Assembly: GCF_030348825.1 (NCBI RefSeq)
Contig: NZ_JAUCES010000005.1
Location: 1,116,001 to 1,180,000, forward strand
Origin: Fictibacillus sp. b24
Lineage (GTDB): Bacteria > Bacillota > Bacilli > Bacillales > Fictibacillaceae
DNA: 64,000 nt
Reading direction: 5' to 3'
The notes beneath the pieces were generated by a model. It saw only the letters and a list, made by a program, of their open reading frames with translations. It did no database searches and had not been told where the DNA came from. The position numbers and the translations under genes are program-made. Below, in pieces: positions 55,941 to 64,000 of this stretch (position 1 is the stretch's first letter; every line of letters begins with the position of its first letter).

Positions 55941-55980
55941 AGAGCTGGTTGTGGGGTGATGCCCAATACCAGCTCTTTCA
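55941..55980 (+). terminator. sftA terminator
   Basis: AGAGCTGGT / ACCAGCTCT stem with a long loop and TTTCATTTTT tail. Confidence 0.75.
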
Positions 55981-56087
55981 TTTTTGAGGGAGCAACTTTT
56001 TCAACATATTGAATGCAGCTACATCCAAACTCTTCACTGCACTATGCAGTCTAGTATCAGTAGTTCTTGTCTAAATAAATGATTTTC

Positions 56088-56116
56088 TTGAGTTATTTCG
56101 CCTTGTTCGCTATTAT
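56088..56116 (+). promoter_or_regulatory. promoter of the nicotinate phosphoribosyltransferase gene
   Basis: TTGAGT (56088-56093), 17 bp, TATTAT (56111-56116). Confidence 0.55.
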
Positions 56117-56174
56117 AGTGTGGGGAATAGTTCCCTTCTTTTATACGATGTAAAAAGTCATGAGGAGTAAATAG

Positions 56175-57272
56175 ATGAAAGAAATAGAATTAAAGCTGCA
56201 AGGTAAAATCAAGCGGCTTACGAATAAAACCTTTAAATTTGATGAACGAATCAGAGAAGGCTGGTTCTCTGCCGTTTATTTTCTTAAAACATGTGAGATT
56301 GTAGAATCTTTTAAACCTGATAATATCGTTACAATGCAGTTTTTTCAAAAAAGCGATGCGGTCTTATGCGGTTCTGACGAAGCGATTGCTCTTATCAAAA
56401 CGTTTGCTAAGAACCCTGAATCTTTAGAGATTCACTCGCTAAAAGATGGTGATAAAATTTCTCCATTCGAAACGGTTTTAACAATTAAGGGACCTTATCA
56501 AAATTTTGGTTTCTTAGAAGGAATGATTGATGGAATTCTAGCCAGAAGAACATCAGTTGCAACGAATGTTTATAATGTCGTTAAAGCTGCAAGTAAATCT
56601 GGCGTTCAGAAGCCTGTCATCTTCATGGGCGATCGAGATGATCATTTTGCACAGCAAGCAGGAGATGGCTATGCTTCTTACATCGGAGGATCAACTGCAC
56701 AGGCTACACATGCGATGAATGAATGGTGGGGCAAAAAAGGAATGGGTACTATGCCTCATGCGCTGATTCAAATTTTTAACGGAGATATTGTGGAAGCTAC
56801 AAAAGCGTATCACACGAAATATCCAGAAGACGACCTTATCTCCCTCGTTGATTATAACAACGATGTGATTACAGACGCTCTGAAAGTTGCGAGAGAGTTT
56901 GGGGAAACGTTAAAAGGGGTAAGGGTTGATACTTCAAGAACTATGGTTGATCAATACTTCTTTAGAAATCCAGACGTATTAGGTTCTTTTGATCCTAGAG
57001 GTGTTAATCCTGAACTAATATTTGCACTTCGCAAATCACTGGATGAAGAAGGATTTCATCATGTGAAGATAGTGGTAAGCGGAGGATTTAAGAAAGAACG
57101 AATTGAACAGTTTGAAGAGCAAAAAGTTCCTGTAGATATTTATGGAGTCGGAAGCAATCTATTAAAGATCAACATAGGGTTTACAGGGGACAATGTAATG
57201 ATGAATGAGCAGCATCAAGCAAAAGCAGGAAGAATCTATCGCCATAATCCGAGACTTGAGCTTGTAGAATAG
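56175..57272 (+). CDS. nicotinate phosphoribosyltransferase (short form)
   Basis: 365 aa. Short-type NAPRTase: opens KFDERIREGWFSAVYFLKTCEI, SPFETVLTIKGPYQNFGFLEGMIDGILARRTSVATN near 95-130, VDTSRTMVDQY near 260, and VVSGGFKKERI near 300. Salvages nicotinate to NaMN with PRPP. Much shorter than the 490 aa YueK of B. subtilis. ATG after GAGGAG. Monocistronic, own promoter. Confidence 0.88.
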   Translation: MKEIELKLQGKIKRLTNKTFKFDERIREGWFSAVYFLKTCEIVESFKPDNIVTMQFFQKSDAVLCGSDEAIALIKTFAKNPESLEIHSLKDGDKISPFETVLTIKGPYQNFGFLEGMIDGILARRTSVATNVYNVVKAASKSGVQKPVIFMGDRDDHFAQQAGDGYASYIGGSTAQATHAMNEWWGKKGMGTMPHALIQIFNGDIVEATKAYHTKYPEDDLISLVDYNNDVITDALKVAREFGETLKGVRVDTSRTMVDQYFFRNPDVLGSFDPRGVNPELIFALRKSLDEEGFHHVKIVVSGGFKKERIEQFEEQKVPVDIYGVGSNLLKINIGFTGDNVMMNEQHQAKAGRIYRHNPRLELVE

Positions 57273-57383
57273 GCGATATCGAAATCATTATTTTGGAGAA
57301 GTTGGGTAAAAATAGGTAAGTATAGGTTTTACAGTCTATTAGTTTTTTATCATTTGTCTATCATGGTGATGAGACAACAACTT

Positions 57384-57392
57384 TGCTATAAT
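57384..57392 (+). promoter_or_regulatory. extended -10 promoter upstream of murC
   Basis: TGCTATAAT (57384-57392), an extended -10 element, 115 bp ahead of the murC start. No good -35 is seen. Confidence 0.5.
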
Positions 57393-57506
57393 GGTTCAAG
57401 TATTCGGAATCAAGCCTGAATGTGCATAAATAACCAATCCATACATCAGGCATATAATAATACAAATAGGCCTTTTAGAAGGTGTTCTTTTTGTGGAGGG
57501 CTATAC

Positions 57507-58814
57507 ATGACAAAATACCATTTTATTGGAATTAAAGGGACGGGAATGAGCCCGCTGGCACAAATCCTTCATGACATTGGTCATGACGTACAAGGATCTG
57601 ATATTGATCAATATATCTTTACACAGGCAGCACTTGAAGAGAAAAACATTCCGGTTCTACCGTTTGACAAAAACAACATTGAAGAAGGTCAAATCATTAT
57701 CGCGGGTAACGCATTCGGTGAGCAGCATGAGGAGATTCAAGCTGCGAATGAAAAGAATATTCCTATTCACAGATATCACCATTTCCTAGGTGAGTTTCTA
57801 TCTAACTTCACTTCTATCGCTGTAACAGGTTCTCACGGGAAAACTTCTACAACAGGATTATTAGCTCATGTTGTAGGCGCTGCAAAACCTACATCGTATT
57901 TAATAGGAGATGGAACTGGAAAAGGAAGCAAAGGAAGCGAATATTTTGTGTTCGAATCATGTGAATATCGCAGACACTTCCTTTCATATCACCCAGATTA
58001 TGCGATCATCACAAACATTGATTTTGATCACCCTGATTATTTTACTGATTTAAAAGATGTTATCAGCGCTTTTCAATCGATGGCGATGCAAGTGAAGAAG
58101 GCTATTATCGCATGTGGTGATGATGCTAATCTTCAAGAAATTCATGCGCAGGTTCCAGTTGTGTTCTACGGCTTTGGCGACCACAATGATTTTCAAGCTA
58201 AAAATGTTAATCGTGGTGATGAAGGTACTACTTTCGATGTATTTGTGCGCAACACATTCTACGGAACTTTCCAGATTCCTGGGTATGGAACGCATAACGT
58301 ATTGAATGCATTAGCTGTAATTGCAATCTGTCATTACGAAACACTTCCGATGGATATTATTAAAGAGCAGCTGAAGACCTTTACGGGCGTTAAAAGACGT
58401 TTTTCTGAAAAATCTGTTGGTGATCAAATCTTAATCGATGACTATGCACACCATCCAACAGAAATTAAAGTAACAATTGAAGCAACAAAATATAAATATA
58501 AGAATCGTGAAGTCGTCGCAATCTTCCAGCCGCATACCTTTACAAGAACAAAAACGTTCTTAGATGAATTTGCAGCAAGCTTAAGTGAAGCAGATCATGT
58601 GTATCTGTGCGATATCTTTGGTTCTGCTAGAGAAAATGCAGGAAATCTTTCAATTGAGAACTTGAAAGAAAAGATTCCAAACGCTAAACTGATCTCTGAA
58701 GAAAACGTGGATGTATTAAAAGAATATAACGATGGAGTTTTGTTGTTCATGGGAGCTGGAGATATCCAGAAATTCCAAAGAGCATACGAAGAAACGCTTA
58801 CTGCAACTCCATAA
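57507..58814 (+). CDS. murC: UDP-N-acetylmuramate-L-alanine ligase
   Basis: 435 aa from ATG 57507 after GTGGAGG; a longer frame upstream is not credible. Mur ligase: N-terminal [16 protein letters not shown]-loop [11 protein letters not shown] near 113-122, central [19 protein letters not shown]-terminal [10 protein letters not shown]. Adds L-Ala to UDP-MurNAc in the cytosol. Genes around it differ from B. subtilis only in the FtsA-like and aminopeptidase insertions. Confidence 0.97.
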   Translation: MTKYHFIGIKGTGMSPLAQILHDIGHDVQGSDIDQYIFTQAALEEKNIPVLPFDKNNIEEGQIIIAGNAFGEQHEEIQAANEKNIPIHRYHHFLGEFLSNFTSIAVTGSHGKTSTTGLLAHVVGAAKPTSYLIGDGTGKGSKGSEYFVFESCEYRRHFLSYHPDYAIITNIDFDHPDYFTDLKDVISAFQSMAMQVKKAIIACGDDANLQEIHAQVPVVFYGFGDHNDFQAKNVNRGDEGTTFDVFVRNTFYGTFQIPGYGTHNVLNALAVIAICHYETLPMDIIKEQLKTFTGVKRRFSEKSVGDQILIDDYAHHPTEIKVTIEATKYKYKNREVVAIFQPHTFTRTKTFLDEFAASLSEADHVYLCDIFGSARENAGNLSIENLKEKIPNAKLISEENVDVLKEYNDGVLLFMGAGDIQKFQRAYEETLTATP

Positions 58815-58848
58815 AAAAGACTTGCCAATTTCGGCAAGTCTTTTTTTC
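58813..58848 (+). terminator. murC terminator
   Basis: AAAAAAGACTTGCC / GGCAAGTCTTTTTT, T7, at the stop codon. Repeat copy 5 begins immediately behind its T tract. Confidence 0.9.
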
Positions 58849-58852
58849 ACTT

Positions 58853-59117
58853 GGAAGTAGTTGATTTCCGTTCCAGGTGCTCGCTTTCCGCGGGGCAGGC
58901 GGTGAGCCACATTTGTACGTTTCACTCTTAAGTGTCTCACCTGTCTAGTTGCAGTGGCTAGCCTCTCGAGGTCAAAAGCTAAATGATCCAGAAGGCAAAT
59001 TGCGCCTTCCTAGCTCATTCACCTTTTGCTTGTCGGGGCTGAACGAGCCACTTCCACTTTTCGGACTGCCCACCTGTCCCGCAGGAGTCTCACACCTTGC
59101 ACTCCAATCAACTTGTC
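58853..59117 (+). repeat. interspersed hairpin repeat, copy 5 (type A), split by a second repeat
   Basis: GAAGTAGTTGATTTCCG...CACTCCAATCAACTTG with the type A centre up to CTCACCTG (58943), then 122 bp of unrelated sequence, then CTGCCCACCTGTCCCGCAGG. The repeat plus insert fills nearly all of the 366 bp murC-aminopeptidase gap. Confidence 0.88.
58944..59065 (+). repeat. second repeat family inserted in copy 5
   Basis: 122 bp starting TCTAGTTGCAGTGGCTAG and ending GAGCCACTTCCACTTTTCGGA. Inner pairs CAAAAGC / TTTTGCT-like and GAAGG / CCTTC; ends GCAGTGGCT / AGCCACTTCC are imperfect inverted repeats. CTG flanks both sides (58941-58943 and 59066-59068), a likely 3 bp target duplication. Resembles a common Bacillus intergenic repeat of the CAGCGCCTAG type, from memory. 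Confidence 0.72.
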
Positions 59118-59180
59118 AAAGAAGCAAATTATCAAAAAGAGTGTATAGTAACATTCTTTTACAACAAGTAAGCTCTTGGA

Positions 59181-60293
59181 TTACTTTAAGTTCTCAGGGT
59201 TTAATTGCTCTAGCTCAGGCAGAACGAATACGCCATCTTTACGGATCAATACATCGTCAAAGTAGATTTCTCCGCCGCCGTAATCAGGACGCTGAATCAT
59301 AACCATATCCCAGTGGATGTTGGATTCATTTCCATTATACGCTTCTTCGTACGCTTGACCAGGAGTGAAGTGGAAACTTCCATCGATCTTCTCATCGAAT
59401 AAAATATCCTTCATTGGATGTTTGATGAATGGATTAACCCCGATTGCAAATTCCCCAACATAACGAGAACCTTCGTCTGTGTCAAAGATCTTGTTAATAC
59501 GCTCAGAATCGTTTGCGGTAGCTTTTACAATTTTTCCATTTTCAAACGTTAGCTGTACATTTTCAAAAGTAAAGCCGTTGTATGGAGATGGTGTGTTATA
59601 AGAGATCGTTCCGTTGACTGAGTCTTTAACAGGAGCGGTAAATACTTCACCATCTGGAATGTTGTTTTGGCCAGAGCATTTGATGGATGGAATATCTTTG
59701 ATTGAGAATGAAAGGTCAGTTCCTGGTCCTGTAATTCGGACTTTATCTGTCTTATCCATCAAATCCTTTAAAGCTGTCATCGCATCGTCCATTTTTCCGT
59801 AATCCAAGTTGCACACTTCAAAATAGAAGTCTTCAAAAGCTTCTGTACTCATGCTTGCTGATTGTGCCATAGAGGCGTTCGGATAACGAAGTACACACCA
59901 TTTTGTCTTTTTAATACGAATCTTGCGGTGCATCGCAAAAATTGTCTTTTCATAAAGCGCCATCTTTTCAGATGGTACATCTGACATTTCATTGATATTG
60001 TCGCCTGAACGAAGACCGATGTAAGCATCCATTTGGCTCATTAGGTCACCTTCATGTTTAGCGATCATTTCCATTTGTTCTTCAGAAGCTTGTGTGTATT
60101 GCGCACGCATAACAGAGTGATCTTTTAATAATACGAAAGGATATCCTCCAGCAGCATATGCCTCTTGAACAAGTGCGTTTACTAATTCTTTTTGAAGGCC
60201 GAAGTTTTCAATTAAGACTTTTTCGCCTTTTTGCAGATTTACTGAGTATGTAATTAAGTTTTTCGCGAGTTGTTGTATTCTTGGATCTCTCAT
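59181..60293 (-). CDS. M29 family aminopeptidase (AmpS/PepS-like)
   Basis: 370 aa. M29 metallopeptidase: Glu in IPDGEVFTAP near 240, YNGF, and the C-terminal HWDMVMIQRPDYGGGEIYFDD with His/Asp ligands. Members such as AmpS and PepS are broad leucyl/aryl aminopeptidases, cobalt or zinc dependent, cytosolic. ATG after GGGGG, 11 nt. Opposite to murC and ytxG; no clear terminator seen behind it. Confidence 0.9.
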   Translation of the reverse strand: MRDPRIQQLAKNLITYSVNLQKGEKVLIENFGLQKELVNALVQEAYAAGGYPFVLLKDHSVMRAQYTQASEEQMEMIAKHEGDLMSQMDAYIGLRSGDNINEMSDVPSEKMALYEKTIFAMHRKIRIKKTKWCVLRYPNASMAQSASMSTEAFEDFYFEVCNLDYGKMDDAMTALKDLMDKTDKVRITGPGTDLSFSIKDIPSIKCSGQNNIPDGEVFTAPVKDSVNGTISYNTPSPYNGFTFENVQLTFENGKIVKATANDSERINKIFDTDEGSRYVGEFAIGVNPFIKHPMKDILFDEKIDGSFHFTPGQAYEEAYNGNESNIHWDMVMIQRPDYGGGEIYFDDVLIRKDGVFVLPELEQLNPENLK

Positions 60294-60409
60294 TGTTGAT
60301 AAAGCCCCCTAATTTATTTAATATCTTCTTTATTTTAACTCAATTTAAACAATTTGTAATGTTCTAGAAAAGGATTTTGACGAATCAGCAAGAATACTTA
60401 ATAAAACAC

Positions 60410-60435
60410 GTTTCCTTTGATAAAAACTCGGGAAA
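60410..60435 (+). promoter_or_regulatory. candidate SigB promoter of ytxGHJ
   Basis: GTTTCC (60410-60415), 14 bp, GGGAAA (60430-60435). The -10 is a full match and the -35 four of six to GTTTAA-N12-15-GGGWAW. ytxGHJ is a SigB general-stress operon in B. subtilis. Confidence 0.65.
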
Positions 60436-60470
60436 AAGCAATAATATACTTTCAGGAGGTGTCTCGTTTA

Positions 60471-60926
60471 ATGGAAATCATTATTTCAATCAGTGTAGCT
60501 CTAATTGCAGTTGCATTTGTCGTACTCGTTTATTTTTTATCAAGGGCTTTGAAATCTTTACAAACCACCCTCGATCATGTCGCGGTAACGCTAGAAAGTC
60601 TAGAAAAACAATTAGATGGCGTAACGCGCGAGACAACCGATTTGTTACATAAAACAAACCAGTTAGCCGAGGATGTTCAAAAGAAATCAGATTCTCTTAA
60701 CCATGTTTTTTCCGCAGTCCAAGATTTTGGTCAATCTGTTCAAAAGGTGAACCAATCTGTCCGCAAAGTAACTGACCAAATAACGGTTGAAACAGAGCGG
60801 CAGTCTAAGCAAATATCGCAAGCGGTTCAATGGGGTAACGCAGCATTGAATTTATGGGAGAAATACAAACTCAAAAAATCCAATGTTGAAACAACACAAA
60901 GACAATATTCTAGAGGAGGAGTGTAA
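60471..60926 (+). CDS. ytxG: general stress protein YtxG (DUF948)
   Basis: 151 aa from ATG 60471 (AGGAGG ahead). One N-terminal TM (IIISISVALIAVAFVVLVYFL) then a heptad-rich coiled coil (TTLDHVAVTLESLEKQLDGVTRETTDLLHKTNQLAEDVQ). Membrane-anchored, cytosolic coiled coil. First of ytxG-ytxH-ytxJ; ytxH starts right after its stop. Confidence 0.92.
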   Translation: MEIIISISVALIAVAFVVLVYFLSRALKSLQTTLDHVAVTLESLEKQLDGVTRETTDLLHKTNQLAEDVQKKSDSLNHVFSAVQDFGQSVQKVNQSVRKVTDQITVETERQSKQISQAVQWGNAALNLWEKYKLKKSNVETTQRQYSRGGV

Positions 60927-61343
60927 ATGAGCAACAACAACAATCAAAACATTGACAGCAAGGATTTTATTATCGGTGCTCTTGTTGGTGGTATGTTAGG
61001 GGCTGCAACAGCGTTATTGTTAGCGCCAAAAGCAGGTAAGGAATTGCGCAGCGACCTGAACGAACAGGCGGTATATCTAAAGGATAAAAGTAACGAGTTC
61101 TCTCATTTGGCTCGTGAAAAATCCTCAAATATTGTTCGTACAGTATCTGAGCAATCAAACCAAGTTGCAACAAAAGTGAAAGATTTAACTTCCAATCTTC
61201 GCAAAGACATTGATAAGTGGCGTTTAAAAGAAGAAGAAAACGCGTCCGAATTATATGGTGAGATTACAGACGATATCCAGGACGAAGGACAATTAGATTA
61301 CGATCCTGCAAATGAACAAGAACTAGTAGAGCAAAAATATTGA
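60927..61343 (+). CDS. ytxH: general stress protein YtxH
   Basis: 138 aa. The YtxH signature is an N-terminal glycine-zipper TM, FIIGALVGGMLGAATALLLAPKAGKELRSDL, followed by a charged coiled coil. Function unknown; SigB stress regulon. The TAA of ytxG abuts the ATG, so coupled translation is likely. Confidence 0.93.
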   Translation: MSNNNNQNIDSKDFIIGALVGGMLGAATALLLAPKAGKELRSDLNEQAVYLKDKSNEFSHLAREKSSNIVRTVSEQSNQVATKVKDLTSNLRKDIDKWRLKEEENASELYGEITDDIQDEGQLDYDPANEQELVEQKY

Positions 61344-61369
61344 TAAGTAAAGTGTAAATATGAAAAGAT

Positions 61370-61396
61370 AAGAAAAAGAACTTGTTTCTTTTTCTT
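61370..61396 (+). terminator. A/T-only hairpin between ytxH and ytxJ
   Basis: AAGAAAAAGAA pairs with TTCTTTTTCTT around a 5-nt loop with a further T-rich tail. Weak as a terminator because the stem is nearly all A-T; may be an attenuator or RNA-processing site. Confidence 0.4.
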
Positions 61397-61425
61397 TTCT
61401 TTTTATTATGGAGGTAGAATTCGAT

Positions 61426-61764
61426 ATGTCACTTATTCAATTACACAACGAACAAGACTGGAATTTAGTAAAAGAGCAAAGAAACCGTATCATTATCATG
61501 AAAAACAGCACGACATGCCCTGTCAGTCATGAAGCGTTTAAGGAATTCCAAAAGTTTGCAGCTGATCATGAAAGCGAAACGCTATATTACTTGAACGTAC
61601 AAGATTCAAGACCTCTTTCCAATTTGATTGCAGAACAAACAGGTGTGAAGCATGAATCACCACAAGTATTAATCTTTGAAGGTAACACAGTGGTTTGGCA
61701 TGATTCTCACTGGAACATTACGAATAAAAAACTTGCTCAAGCAAATGAAAAAACAAAAGCGTAG
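61426..61764 (+). CDS. ytxJ: bacilliredoxin-like stress protein YtxJ
   Basis: 112 aa from ATG 61426 (GGAGG ahead). Thioredoxin-like DUF2847: a monothiol active site KNSTTCPVSHEAF near 32-43, ESPQVLIFEG near 80. Expected to act in bacillithiol exchange. Last of the ytxGHJ operon; the TAG stop is within the terminator stem. Confidence 0.92.
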   Translation: MSLIQLHNEQDWNLVKEQRNRIIIMKNSTTCPVSHEAFKEFQKFAADHESETLYYLNVQDSRPLSNLIAEQTGVKHESPQVLIFEGNTVVWHDSHWNITNKKLAQANEKTKA

Positions 61765-61785
61765 CAGAATTCTGCTACGCTTTTT
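61756..61785 (+). terminator. ytxGHJ terminator
   Basis: Perfect 28 bp palindrome AAAGCGTAGCAGAA / TTCTGCTACGCTTT with T5; the ytxJ stop is in its 5' arm. Repeat copy 6 begins just behind the T tract. Confidence 0.9.
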
Positions 61786-61792
61786 CTCTTTT

Positions 61793-61937
61793 TTTGAAAG
61801 TAGTTGATTTCCGTTTCAGATGCTCGCTTTCCACGGGGCGAACGGTGAGCCTCCTGCCGCTTTGCGCCATTAGGAGTCTCCACCTGGCCGCTCGTCCCGT
61901 AGGAGTCTCGCATCTTCCACTTCAATCAACTTGTCAA
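61793..61937 (+). repeat. interspersed hairpin repeat, copy 6 (type B)
   Basis: GAAAGTAGTTGATTTCCG...CACTTCAATCAACTTG. CCACGGGG in the left arm pairs with CCCGTAGG in the right where other copies have CCGCGGGG with CCCGCAGG, so a G-C pair became A-T with both sides changed. Inner stem CTCCT/AGGAG as in copy 2. Confidence 0.92.
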
Positions 61938-62032
61938 AGAAGATAATAGCAAAAGACTTAAAAGCAAAAAGCGACGAATAGATTAAACTCTCAAAGTGGG
62001 GAAAGCGAGTTAACTTTTAAGCGCAAAAACAA

Positions 62033-64000
62033 TTAAACAAGAACTTCGAATTTAAGAATCAAGTGATCACCCGTTTGTATGTCTGTTTGGAAACCTGCTT
62101 TTTCATTATTTTTTAAGATAACAAGACTTTCACCAGGTTGTGGCTGTATCGCTAATTCTACCTGTGTAAATACATCTTGGAAAATAAAAGGGTGATGATC
62201 TTTCTTTTTCATCATTAGCTCATCATTAGGCATCAGAATGGATTCGGCATGCAATTCTTCTCCATCTCGATAGAATGTGTAGAGAGGCCGGATTAACGTT
62301 ATTTCTTCGCCATTAAAAGTAATGGTACATGACTGAATCAAGTTAACGTCTAGAACTTCAGTTGCCTTTTTTAAAGTTATTTGCTGGTCTCTTATGCTTT
62401 CATATGTTAGGTGATCTCCGTCGCTCCACACATCTTGATCTGTTAAAACTTGACCATTCAAACATAGTGTATGTTGAGAAGTATGGGATAGTTTTACGGG
62501 CTTACCATCAATCAAAATTGAAAAGCTAGAATCCCCCGAGTTTATTACCCATCCTTTTAAATCAAGAATATCGGTTATCGTTGAAGGAAAAAGACTTAAA
62601 CAGTCATCTCTGTCTTTTAATGTAGCGTCTGGGCTAACGAGTTGCTGGTTTACATAATAGCTAGTTTCAATTTTTTCTAGTTCTCCGTTAATATATAAGG
62701 TTCTAACAGTATGATTTTGAAAAGCGTCTTTAACAGAGATAATAGCATCTTCCCCGTTTTTTCCTTCTTCGTAAGTGATTACAGCACCTTCAACAATTTC
62801 ATCTGTAATGGTGCTAATTGTACCATTCATACTGATTACAGGAGGTGACCCTATTTCCCCTTTGAACGTCTTCATTTTTTGGTTTAAACGTACCATTAAT
62901 CCCATTCCAGGTTTTCCGTAAAGTTTAGAAAGATTGGCACCTGCTGCAATCAGTGCATCTCCAACCGTCAGCTTTTTAACTTGAAACAAACGGATCATTT
63001 TTCCGTTAACCGTCACCGTCACATATTTTACTGGATTCTCTTTAGCTGCAATTCCGATACCTACGGGAGTCACTAGTTCAGGACCCTCATCCTTGAGAGT
63101 CGGTATTAATGACTGTATAGCATTAATACCGCGAACGGCTACACGTTCTATGGGCAGGTTTAGTTTTTTCGCTATTTTTTCACGCAAAGTTGGTGTTAAG
63201 CTGCCGCCTCCTACAAGCATTACAGCCTGGGGTGCTTTTGCGTTTAGCTGGATAATCTCACGTGTAATACCATCGGCCAAGTTTTCTATGGCGTTTTCTA
63301 TCGCAGAAATTACTTCATCTTTACTTTTTTTAGATGGAAAACCAAGTATATCTGTATACTCGACATATTCATCATTCTCGATAAGAGAACGCTTCATTTG
63401 TTCAGCAATCGGAAAATCCAACAGAAACTCAGAACTTACGGCTTCTGTTATTTCATCACCTGCTATCGGTACCATTCCATAGGCGACGACCGTTCCTTGT
63501 GCCGTTATGGCAATATCTGATGTTCCTGCCCCGATATCTACTAGTGCAACATTCAACTTCCTCATTGAAGAAGGAATGAGCACATTGATCGCTGCAATCG
63601 GCTCTAAGGTTAGTGCTTCCATTTCAAGGTCAGCTTCTTGTAATGCCTTCATTAAGGAATCAACAACCACTCTTGGCAAGAAAGTAGCAATTACTTCCAC
63701 ACTCGCTATATTTCCTTGTTGCCCGATAAAACTTCCGATCTCATGGTCATCCAAGTAATAGTGCAGCACGGAATATCCTACGCAATCGTAGAGCAGGTTT
63801 GACTTTTCATCTAATAGACTTGCTAGCTGATACTGCGCTTGTTGAACAGCTGCAAGCTCCATATGTATAACTTCTTGTTGTAAAGAAACCGCGTTTAATG
63901 AGATATCTTTTTCAGAACGGCCTTTTACCGTTTTTAGCGCCCTTCCTGCTGCAGCCACACAAACTTTATTAAGTGGCCCCACTTCGAATTCAAGCTGGTT
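62033..64000 (-). CDS. FtsA-like protein with long C-terminal extension, 5'-truncated
   Basis: The frame is open to the window edge (NQLEFEVGPLNKV...), so the N terminus is missing. Actin-like ATPase of the FtsA/PilM type: VALVDIGAGTSDIAI (phosphate-binding) and AVMLVGGGSLTPTLREKIAKKLNLPIERV (adenosine/connect) in the first 350 visible residues. About 300 more residues follow, rich in beta-strands with motifs such as VTVNGKMIRLFQVKKLTVGDALIAAGA that suggest repeated small beta folds. Not the canonical FtsA (no ftsZ near). Bacilli carry similar large FtsA-like proteins of unknown role. Confidence 0.85.
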   Translation of the reverse strand, partial: NQLEFEVGPLNKVCVAAAGRALKTVKGRSEKDISLNAVSLQQEVIHMELAAVQQAQYQLASLLDEKSNLLYDCVGYSVLHYYLDDHEIGSFIGQQGNIASVEVIATFLPRVVVDSLMKALQEADLEMEALTLEPIAAINVLIPSSMRKLNVALVDIGAGTSDIAITAQGTVVAYGMVPIAGDEITEAVSSEFLLDFPIAEQMKRSLIENDEYVEYTDILGFPSKKSKDEVISAIENAIENLADGITREIIQLNAKAPQAVMLVGGGSLTPTLREKIAKKLNLPIERVAVRGINAIQSLIPTLKDEGPELVTPVGIGIAAKENPVKYVTVTVNGKMIRLFQVKKLTVGDALIAAGANLSKLYGKPGMGLMVRLNQKMKTFKGEIGSPPVISMNGTISTITDEIVEGAVITYEEGKNGEDAIISVKDAFQNHTVRTLYINGELEKIETSYYVNQQLVSPDATLKDRDDCLSLFPSTITDILDLKGWVINSGDSSFSILIDGKPVKLSHTSQHTLCLNGQVLTDQDVWSDGDHLTYESIRDQQITLKKATEVLDVNLIQSCTITFNGEEITLIRPLYTFYRDGEELHAESILMPNDELMMKKKDHHPFIFQDVFTQVELAIQPQPGESLVILKNNEKAGFQTDIQTGDHLILKFEVLV

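Noticed and set aside
1-64000. Prophage, defence island or integrated element
   Set aside because: No integrase, transposase, portal, terminase, restriction-modification or toxin-antitoxin genes; codon use and terminators look uniform, and synteny with B. subtilis runs through most of the window.

Overview
This 64 kb window is chromosomal DNA of a low-G+C, endospore-forming member of the Bacillaceae. Support: cotJA-cotJB-cotJC and cse60, a SigD-type promoter (TAAA-N15-GCCGATAA), a SigB-type promoter in front of ytxGHJ, S-box, T-box and preQ1-I leaders, and gene content and order close to the Bacillus subtilis ytm-ytx region (pckA-metK, ytoA-ytpA-ytpB, mnmL-mnmM, leuS, pepV, thpR-ytlQ-ytlR, amyX, ytmP, trmB, ytnP, ytoP, ytpP, ytpQ, sftA, murC, ytxGHJ). 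It is not B. subtilis: asnB is absent next to metK, ytpR is absent next to sftA, cotJ and a glycosyltransferase/PAP2 pair sit in the metK-ytoA interval, and an M29 aminopeptidase and a large FtsA-like gene are present. The genus cannot be fixed from this sequence alone.

Layout. 0-2.7 kb: 3' part of a ytmA-like esterase gene facing a drug-efflux-type MFS/TetR operon with twin operators. 2.7-6.4 kb: pckA and metK diverge from a 540 bp control region holding a CcpN-like site and an S-box riboswitch; a 20-bp-phased repeat follows metK. 6.4-9.3 kb: glycosyltransferase/PAP2 and the cotJ coat operon. 9.4-16.1 kb: VOC protein, ytoA, ytpA-ytpB, mnmL-mnmM, yttB, and bioY with a BirA-type operator. 16.2-21.5 kb: T-box leuS with a rhodanese, then a GGDEF/EAL protein. 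21.7-32.5 kb: an SDR protein, cse60, ytfP, ytgP/murJ, an RsuA-type pseudouridine synthase, ytzE, a K+ channel, pepV and an MFS transporter. 32.5-42.6 kb: ytkP, thpR, ytlQ, ytlR, amyX, ytmP, ytzH, trmB, ytnP, ytzB. 42.7-51.4 kb: preQ1-riboswitch queD-queE-queC, ytoP, an ITPase-like protein, an MltG-like protein, a chemoreceptor, a PTS-IIC-like protein and ytpP. 51.5-64 kb: divergent queF, ytpQ, sftA, a nicotinate phosphoribosyltransferase, murC, an aminopeptidase, ytxGHJ and the truncated FtsA-like gene.

Themes. Several genes serve translation and tRNA modification (leuS, trmB, mnmL/mnmM, queD/E/C/F) and the cell envelope or division (murC, murJ-type ytgP, MltG-like, sftA, FtsA-like). Regulation is unusually readable: three riboswitch-class leaders and candidate sites for BirA, CcpN, SigD, SigB and a TetR repressor.

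The most interesting non-genic structures are six copies of a roughly 145 bp hairpin repeat, each just behind a gene end, with compensatory arm changes between copies and one copy carrying a second repeat inserted in it; a seven-unit array with an exact 20 bp period; and two terminators whose 3' arm contains the next gene's ribosome binding site. I found no prophage, CRISPR array, transposase, defence island, tRNA or rRNA, and no convincing new multi-gene system.
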